Positions 59,301-64,000 of a stretch of DNA of 64,000 bases are shown here, piece by piece. The position numbers and the translations under genes were made by a program. This DNA comes from Lutraria lutraria. Taxonomy: Eukaryota; Mollusca; Bivalvia; Venerida; Mactridae. The stretch is from assembly GCA_964023205.1 (NCBI GenBank), contig OZ026838.1, positions 25,261,843 through 25,325,842 on the forward strand, given 5' to 3'. Below the pieces are notes generated by a model that saw only the letters and a list, made by a program, of their open reading frames with translations, was not told the origin of the DNA and did no database searches. Each line of letters opens with the position of its first letter. The first letter of the stretch is position 1.

Positions 59301-61014
59301 GTGGTCTTAATGTTGTATAATGTTCAATGATGAGAATTGTTGAAATCATAGGTATTAATTGTTGAACATTGTTACTAGGTAGTTACATGTATAAAAATAA
59401 TGATTTACTATATCATATTTACAGAAATGTTGTTTGTTTGAAAATGCAGACTTTGCCAAGTTTTTGTGCATTTTCAAAAAATAGATTGTTTCATGTGATG
59501 AATTTATTAAGTTGGATGTTGAGTGTTGCATTTTCTTGAACACCTGTGTGTATGTATAGTTGTTTAAGTGGTGGTTACTTAAGGTATCGGACTTGGATGG
59601 CAGGTCAAATCAAGTTTCACCAATATATAGATTTAAAAACTAAACCATTAGAAAATGAAAACAAGTATCAAAGTTATGAGGCACGGTTCCCTAGATTAAC
59701 ATTTCAGCTACAAAATATTGAAAACTGCTTTGAAATCCGTCATCAAATAAGATTGCAATATTAATTTGAAAATGACACCTACTGTGTTTTTTTAAGCTGA
59801 GCAATTAACAATTAAAGTGTCGGATCATTATCGTCTCATGAAATCAACGAATTTGACACACCCCATTCAATTTTGATAGCCAATCAAAATCGCTTATGTT
59901 TATGGTTCAATAATTGAAACCACGCCCAGGTTTGATGTCTAGTAAGAGATTTTATAACAAATTTTTGTCATTAGTGAATTAATAGTATCATATTGTACCA
60001 ATACAATGCACATTACATAAGGGATGTTTAACGCTGATAAGGGGTACAGTATTTATTCGCAATAAAACACCATTTTTGAGCGTTCGGTTAGAATTTTTTG
60101 TTGCTTGGTATTAAATTATGATATTAAAGTATGATATTTAATCTTTGTAAATAACGTAAAATATTATTTTATGTTACTTTAGCGATTTTAGCCAATCCCT
60201 ATACATTAAGATTGAAAGCTATTTTTGTGGAAATTGTCATAAATAGTTTCACATTCACTGTCTCAAAAATAAATCTACACCTAACATCATTCTGGTTTTG
60301 TGTGTTATTAATTTGTCTCAGGTAAGAACAAGTGTTATAACCCAATCAACCAGTGTTTAAATTCATATAACTTGAGATCTGTTTCAGAGTACAAATGTAT
60401 TTTGGCTTCTAATAGTTCTAAATTAATTGGTATATATTTGTTTTTTTAACTAAATTCATTGAGAGTGGAATTGAGACTTAAACTTATAGACCCTGACCCG
60501 AGGTTATAAAACTTGAGAACAATCTCTGAGCTGAAATCTCAATTCCATTCTCATAGTATCATGGTCAACAAGATAGTGCTGTTTAATGTTTAAATACATG
60601 CTCAGATCAATTATATCGTCTGACTAAATTAATGTATCAATAATATTGATAATTTTTATCAGATCATGATGAACTTCAACATAAAGGACAAGATATGAGA
60701 TTTGAAAGTTGGAGACTGGACTCAAGTGTTATAACCTCAGGGCCTGGCTGGAGATCAAGCTTAAATCAGTCAACAAACCACTTAAATTAGCAGTCGAGCA
60801 ATATAACATGTTGATGTCCAACACATGCCAAATCAACATAGTATTAACATAATACAACCAATTGAATACAACTAATTGATAACTATTTTTATTGATATTT
60901 TTATATTTTCAGGTGATTATGCCGTGTTTGATGCTGCCCCGATACCGCCACAAGCTAAAGTTGCACCTAAAGTTGCACCTTCAAGAAAACTGGTGACAGT
61001 CCCTTCTGGACAAG
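37922..61014 (+). CDS. pik3r1: PI3-kinase p85-type regulatory subunit, 5' part (two exons in window)
   Basis: Exon with start codon 37922-38340 (CDS from ATG 37977) and next exon 60913-61014, joined in phase 1; the remaining exons lie past the window. Encoded: an SH3 domain at residues about 12-83, with YEARYRYNP where ALYDY sits, acidic RT loop, HGDILEV, W60 in QWLRGYN, and FPGPYVNYLG. A proline-rich PPPAIPPKPR motif (94-103) and a second exon with APIPPQAKVAPKVAPSRK follow. The extended n-Src loop and WLxGYN / FPGxYVxYxG pattern are those of animal p85 subunits (PIK3R1/R2 type). These bind and stabilise the p110 catalytic subunit in the cytosol and recruit it through SH2 domains not contained here. 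The symbol denotes the ortholog group only; PIK3R1 and R2 cannot be told apart. The RhoGAP-like and SH2 exons are outside the window. Confidence 0.8.
38771..39160. mobile_element. hAT-like MITE, right terminus abutting a MULE-like end
   Basis: Left end CAGGGCTTGACACTAAC and right end GTTAGTGTCGAGCC form inverted repeats. Inside, 'GGTAGTC' / 'GGACTACCT' motifs recur. The last bases of the right end are lost where the TAGTCTGG sequence starts at 39160. Confidence 0.5.
39160..39266 (+). mobile_element. End fragment of the MULE-like MITE
   Basis: Nearly identical, in reverse complement, to 50650-50755: TAGTCTGGTTCCCGGAC, 'ATTACGTCAGGCAAAGCTCA', 'GGTAATGCACAGGCAACAG', 'CTTATTTTGACTG'. No second end was found nearby. 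Confidence 0.6.
39939..39956. repeat. Poly-G tract (18 G)
   Basis: Longest homopolymer G run in the window, within the first coding intron of the PI3K gene. Around it (39270-42070) I see no other feature beyond AT-rich intron. Confidence 0.9.
42072..42904 (+). mobile_element. Helentron-like element ('TTTTAGCTCAC' family), copy 2
   Basis: Head TTTTTAGCTCATATGAGCAC with 'GTCCGGCGTCATGCGTCG'. The core has about five units and the tail is GTGAGCGATATAGAGCCATC with TTGGCCCTCTTG. Shorter than copy 1 at 34611-35760; the hairpin has one mismatch (GAGCC against GGCCC). Confidence 0.7.
42905..45105. other. Intron sequence of the PI3K gene, nothing firm
   Basis: AT-rich. A less AT-rich patch at 44593-44673 is open in one frame but lacks convincing splice signals and is not called as an exon. 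Confidence 0.4.
45106..45353 (-). mobile_element. tRNA-derived SINE (family A)
   Basis: On the minus strand starts GGACCCACCTCCATGGTCCA, with B box-like GGGTTCGAAACCCGC, 'CTTCCCAGGAATGATGG', and ends 'CTGATTGTTGAAAAGGGACA'. Aligns along its whole length with 8515-8766. Confidence 0.75.
45913..46176 (-). mobile_element. tRNA-derived SINE (family C)
   Basis: On the minus strand the head reads GCTGTGGTCAAATGGTTAGT with a B box-like GGGTTTAATTCCCGT, followed by an unrelated body and a tail of AAATAAATAAATAAGG. The small plus-strand frame over it is a shadow. Confidence 0.6.
46595..46676. repeat. Tandem duplication, 41-bp unit x2
   Basis: CCACACATGGACAGGTATTA...TAGATAGCCTAA occurs twice with no mismatch seen. 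Confidence 0.85.
47205..47388 (-). mobile_element. tRNA-derived SINE (family D)
   Basis: On the minus strand the head is AGTCTTTGTGGTCAAGTGGT, then TATGGACTCTGACTATAACC and B box-like AGGTCGAATCCC, i.e. class II tRNA-like. The body is worn. Confidence 0.5.
49664..49820 (+). mobile_element. SINE family A, internally deleted
   Basis: Head GACCCACCTCCGTGGTCCAG, B box GGGTTCGAGCCCCGC, then directly the 3' tail GACTGTTGAAAAGGGGCGTA and ACTCGAAATAAACAAACAAA. Lacks about 90 bp of the middle present at 8515-8766. Confidence 0.75.
50008..50167. mobile_element. TA-flanked MITE, copy 2
   Basis: CAGTCAAACC...GGCCTGACTG, with TA on both sides (50006-50007 and 50168-50169). Related to 2553-2728. Confidence 0.7.
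50308..50755. mobile_element. MULE-like MITE with 9-bp target duplication
   Basis: Long imperfect terminal inverted repeats (about 65 bp; outer TAGTCTGG/CCAGACTA, inner 'CAGGCAAAGCGCAATAATGG' against its reverse complement). The exact TTAACAATT repeat lies at 50299-50307 and 50756-50764. Long arms plus a 9-bp duplication are typical of Mutator-like elements. No coding sequence. Confidence 0.75.
51463..51620 (+). mobile_element. Truncated head of the 'TTTTAGCTCAC' family
   Basis: TTTTTAGCTCACCTGAGCATG and some following sequence, but no tandem core or 3' hairpin. Confidence 0.4.
51639..51716. repeat. Tandem duplication, 39-bp unit x2
   Basis: ATGTATAGGAAGGACTTTAA... at 51639 and 51678, one or two mismatches. 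Directly adjoins the duplicated segment at 51717. Confidence 0.85.
51717..51853 (+). repeat. Duplicated segment, copy 1, flanked by 12-bp direct repeats
   Basis: Nearly identical to 54665-54819 but 18 bp shorter. GACCAAAAGTCA occurs at 51708-51719 and again at 51851-51862, bracketing it. Confidence 0.8.
51864..53190. other. Intron sequence, nothing identified
   Basis: A 92-residue plus-strand frame at 51828-52106 overlaps the duplicated segment and shows no protein signal. Confidence 0.4.
53197..54230 (-). mobile_element. 5'-truncated LINE, 3' end of reverse-transcriptase ORF
   Basis: The minus-strand frame ending at 53542 encodes the C-terminal part of a non-LTR retrotransposon polyprotein: NKTKLIYLS, LGIYIDQNLNW, LFYNAYILPYIDYCCTIWG, LKFQKRAARVIL. 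This is the region after the RT catalytic core, which is missing. After SYSGPKI a TGA stands where most relatives have TGG (Trp), and the frame then continues (EIPLEIRTIESLSSF), so the copy is dead. About 250 bp of 3' UTR follow, ending in an (ATT)n tail near 53197-53212. Best guess is a CR1/L2/Rex-like clade; not verified. Confidence 0.8.
53542..54201 (-). pseudogene. Reverse-transcriptase C-terminal fragment of the LINE
   Basis: 219 codons open. The Met at 54201 is internal to the original ORF, not a true start. The first residues match the part of LINE proteins that precedes the LGI..D..LNW motif. No endonuclease and no YADD-type catalytic segment is present. Confidence 0.75.
54480..54610. 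repeat. CAA/CAG-rich low-complexity stretch
   Basis: Imperfect repeats of CAACAAAACAACAGC. It creates a Thr/Gln/Ser-rich open frame that is not a gene. Confidence 0.7.
54665..54819 (+). repeat. Duplicated segment, copy 2
   Basis: Starts TCAGCATATATATTACTA and ends TTTATATGTATGAC, like 51717-51853, with an 18-bp addition (a local copy of AAAATTAT around AAAATCTGTC). Confidence 0.8.
55753..57638 (+). mobile_element. Helentron-like (pearl-type) element with about eight regular 168-bp tandem units
   Basis: Left ATACCCCCAGAT (55753-55764) and right ATCTGGGGGTAT (57610-57621) are perfect subterminal inverted repeats. A (CGGT)n microsatellite lies at 55803-55847. The core repeats 'TTTTGTCCGGACAATTTCTC' at spacings of 168, 168, 168, 166, 168 and 167 bp from 56041, then decays after about 57050. 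It ends with the hairpin ATCACCTTTAGTGAT (57624-57638). This plan matches bivalve pearl / Helentron-associated elements (family knowledge). The middle units alternate in variants (CTCAATG/CTCTATG). Confidence 0.8.
55803..55847. repeat. (CGGT)n microsatellite
   Basis: About 11 tetranucleotide units with one interruption (GGCCGG), inside the head of the Helentron-like element. Confidence 0.9.
58300..58550 (-). repeat. Dispersed repeat E, copy 3
   Basis: Reverse complement of copy 1: 'GTTGTTTAACGGCTCATTC', 'GCCGCCCCAGAGA', 'GAGAAGATACAGGAGAA', plus 'AACACTAGTACTTGGCTCGG' matching the 5' part near 10750. Confidence 0.6.
58551..60912. other. Intron sequence upstream of the second PI3K exon
   Basis: Holds C runs (58709-58725, 59111-59122) and, at 60455-60560, short inverted arms (GAGAGTGGAATTGAGA against TCTCAATTCCATTCTC). 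No gene. Confidence 0.5.
60913..61014 (+). CDS. pik3r1: PI3K p85-type gene: second coding exon (proline/lysine linker)
   Basis: 102 nt between TATTTTCAG and GTGTGT. It begins and ends in phase 1, so it could be skipped without breaking the frame. It encodes GDYAVFDAAPIPPQAKVAPK followed by VAPSRKLVTVPSGQ, containing a short repeat (KVAPKVAP). It sits after 22.6 kb of intron. Confidence 0.75.
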
Positions 61015-64000
61015 GTGTGTATTACAATGTTAACTTAGTATGTGACATATAGGTAGGAACCAATCCTGTATTTGAACTGTTCATATCGTGATCCTCCAGA
61101 TGTGATAATTACTTTCAAACCTTAGAAAACTAAGCGTCGGCTATTTTTTATCAATCCAAATAAATTTTACACCAAAAATTGAATAATATGTGGATAAAAT
61201 TTGCTATAATGGCGAGTCTGAATCTTCTGGAGAATACTGACTTATTAATAATTGTTGAGGTGCTGCGTGTACTCCCAATATTGAATTGTGTATGACATAT
61301 ATCTCAGGGGTGACAAGATTCTGGATATATTTGGAATTCCGGATTTATCTGTCCTGAAAGAGGTATGATTTCTGAGCAGAATAAAAGTTATTTGAAGAAA
61401 CGCTTCCTAGAAATGGCAAAGTTATGGTAAATTTAGTCTGCTCTGGAGAATTTTCTTTAATACAAAATGAGTTAAATATGGAAGCAATTTGTGTGGTTGG
61501 CAAAAATGGTCGGCCATGTATAATTTTCAGGATTTTTGACACCCCAGGTCATCTGTATACAGGACCATAATTTTATACACAGATTTCAAATTGTACTTCC
61601 ATCATCCAAGTCCCTGTAAGTACATGAGTAGTGTAGACTATATCATTGAATGTTCTTGAATAAAGTCATGTCCCGCTGCTTAACTGTTAATTCATGATTT
61701 TGGTTGAAAGCTCGCACCAAAGATGACAAAGTAACTAAATTTCTAGACATTTATTGAAAATAAAATGAGTAAATATTGATGTTTGTTCAATATAAGAGAA
61801 TAATTTTGAAGTGGATAGTGCTGCTATTGTAAACTGTCTCCTTATCTGCATAGGGAAGAGATATTAGTCTAAATAAATTGAATTTTTCTGTCATCTAGAA
61901 AATATAAGACAGACTGTTGTAGGTTGCTAGGTTAATATCTGCTATAAATTCTATAAAACCTCATCTGCTCAAACAGTTCTTGGGAAATTGAATCTGTATT
62001 GAAGTCTCAGATATCTCCAGATCATGTATACCTTGGAAGAATTTAATTATTATTGTGTGGTTACAGTACAAATGATATATCATACTGTCTTCTCACCCAG
62101 ATCCTGATTTTGATACAATGTTTGATTATATACCAGTAACCTAGTATCAGGGGTGTGATTCCTCATCCTTTCAGCTGATTTCCTCTTTTTTTGTCTTAAA
62201 ATCTTTGAAACAAAAGGGTCCAGATTCAGTCCTTCTCAAAAATTATGTTTTTGCCAGATTAAGGGGGGTGGGGGGTAGGGTATTTCAGCTTTTTTGCTCT
62301 TGGAGTAATCACACCCCTGAGTATACATGACCCAGTGATCCATGTATAATTTTAAAAGGAAGGAATACTTAATTACATGACTTGAGCCATGGCTCATCAT
62401 CATTTACATAATTATACAAATACGGTATTTACATAATTAACATGAGAGTAAAAATAAACATGTAAGTAACAAAACAGAGGGTACGAAGAAAACAAATTGC
62501 TACCACTAATTGTTCATATATTTTAACTGAATGTATGTTTTGGCATCACCTGCCTACCATGAAACCTGTGAATGATTGGGATGATCTTCGCCTTTCCCTT
62601 ATTGGTTGTTTTCAAGCTCCAGGGTTCTGTAATAATATAGAAACTTTGTGAGGTGAAAATGAACCTCTTGCATAGCATATATCATCTCCCATTGGACGTT
62701 AATGACTATGATTCTATATGTAGGCTACTTTGATCTTAACGCGGTCAGTAATTAAGCGGACAATGTCATATGATCCTTGCACCATAACAACTCATAAATA
62801 TCAATGACTAAGGCATTATGAGGATGTTACTGCTGTAGACAATACAAGCTATGCCTGGCCCGTCATACTTATTTCACTAAATGAATGACACGTCATGAAT
62901 AAAACCTGCCATTTTAACTGAAATTTATTAGGCGCAAGATGGTGCAAATGCTACATAAATGCTTTTAGTATGTTAATACATGTACTTAGATAACACCGAA
63001 GGAAAGATGATTATATGCCATACATGTATAGAGAAATTATTAATTAATTTAAAAAGTAATTTCTAACATAAGATGCAATTTTTGTTGTAGTTGTTGTTTT
63101 TGGTTTTGTATGGAATTTTTTGTTTCTGGTTACATGCATAGAGAAGGAAGGTAGGGAATTTTGGGCGGAATTTTTGTTATTATTCTCGAAAGCGTGTGGA
63201 TAGGTTAAAAGTCAGACAATTAATGAACTGTTCGTCAGGCCTAAGTAAAAAGTCTGGGGTTGCAGGGACAAGAAAGGGTTGGTTGGGTAACAGGATGTTA
63301 ATGTTACGATGTTCTGGAGTTGTTTCCCTTTATTTGTTGATGTTTGTTAACATAGGGTTATCTGCCTTAAATTAACACATTTTAGGAATATTATCTTTTT
63401 TCTTATAAATTCACTTTGTACTTAATTTTATTTTGCATATAAATGTGTTCAGCAATCCGGGTACAAATCTCGGTCATTATAGCAGGTCAAACCATGCTAT
63501 GAAAAATTTCATAAATGTTGATTTTCATTCCTATACAAAGTTGGGCTTGGCTCCTTGTGAAGGGTAAGTTAGTACTGGTTAGAATACAGTCCTGGAAACT
63601 GGCTAGGTAAACAGGATGCCTATAGAACTGAAGAATTGTTAAAAAACGGTTAAATTGTTCCATTTATATTTAATTTCACTACCAATTTCACCAAACCACC
63701 AGAGATTATTGACATTCAAGGTAATTTAGGAACTTTTTCTTACCAGTATTCTTATTGGTGTTCAGTTTGATCAAAACATTTTTTTGTAACTAATTGCTCT
63801 TTTTCCTATAGAGTTATTGTCTTGTTACATCTATTGAAGATTTGTTCCATGAAAGTCTTATAATAGCAAATATGTTCTACTTGTTAATTAGAATCTAATG
63901 AAGTTGCTTCAGGTAGGAACATGTGGGTGGAAACTGTAGTTAATAATGAACCTCATAGAATAATCAATTAACAACATCATGGAATGTCAGTCATTTGTTA
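61015..64000. other. Downstream intron of the PI3K gene, nothing identified
   Basis: No further p85 exon (RhoGAP-like or SH2) was recognised before the window edge. AT-rich, with a G-rich stretch at 62264-62279. Confidence 0.5.

Overview
This is a 64 kb piece of an AT-rich metazoan nuclear genome, most likely from a bivalve mollusc. Protein-coding sequence is sparse, introns are several to over 20 kb long, and splice sites are GT-AG. Repeats of the kinds familiar from bivalve genomes are dense: short elements with tandem cores beginning 'TTTTAGCTCAC...' or '(A)TACCCCCAGATATGAAATA...', several tRNA-derived SINE families and many small inverted-repeat transposons. The bivalve call is inference; species was not determined.

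Three genes are supported. (1) On the minus strand, about 0.7-20.07 kb, a leucine-rich-repeat protein gene was reassembled by hand from 13 small exons. All 13 have GT-AG borders and matching phases, and a possible short terminal exon would close a reading frame of 374 residues. It has an LRR domain with an LRRcap-like end and an alpha-helical C-terminal half that I do not recognise. (2) On the minus strand, 24.75-25.79 kb, lies a complete intronless class A (rhodopsin-like) GPCR of 345 residues. (3) On the plus strand, from 37.9 kb, are two exons of a PI3-kinase p85-type regulatory subunit: one with 5' UTR, start codon, SH3 domain and proline-rich motif, the other 22.6 kb further on. The rest of that gene lies beyond the right edge.

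Between and inside the genes, most identifiable structure is mobile DNA. 0-20 kb (introns of the LRR gene): TA-flanked MITE, SINEs, hAT-like MITE, foldback MITE, and a 3.27 kb inverted-repeat element with eight copies of a 16-bp motif. 20-24 kb: a miniature LTR retrotransposon (TRIM) whose two LTRs each contain a tRNA-like gene. 26-37.9 kb: tandem duplications, a hAT-like element with 9-bp target duplication holding a nested Helentron-like element, another hAT-like MITE, and a second Helentron-like element nested in an older repeat. 38.3-60.9 kb (first coding intron of the PI3K gene): hAT-like and MULE-like MITEs, SINEs, a 5'-truncated LINE, a 137-bp duplicated segment flanked by 12-bp direct repeats, and a 1.9 kb Helentron-like array with 168-bp units.

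The two most unusual observations are the TRIM with tRNA-like LTRs, tRNA-His-matching primer site and polypurine tract at 21011-21417, and a 29-bp near-perfect palindrome found twice (22414 and 27860), each time between 9-bp direct repeats.
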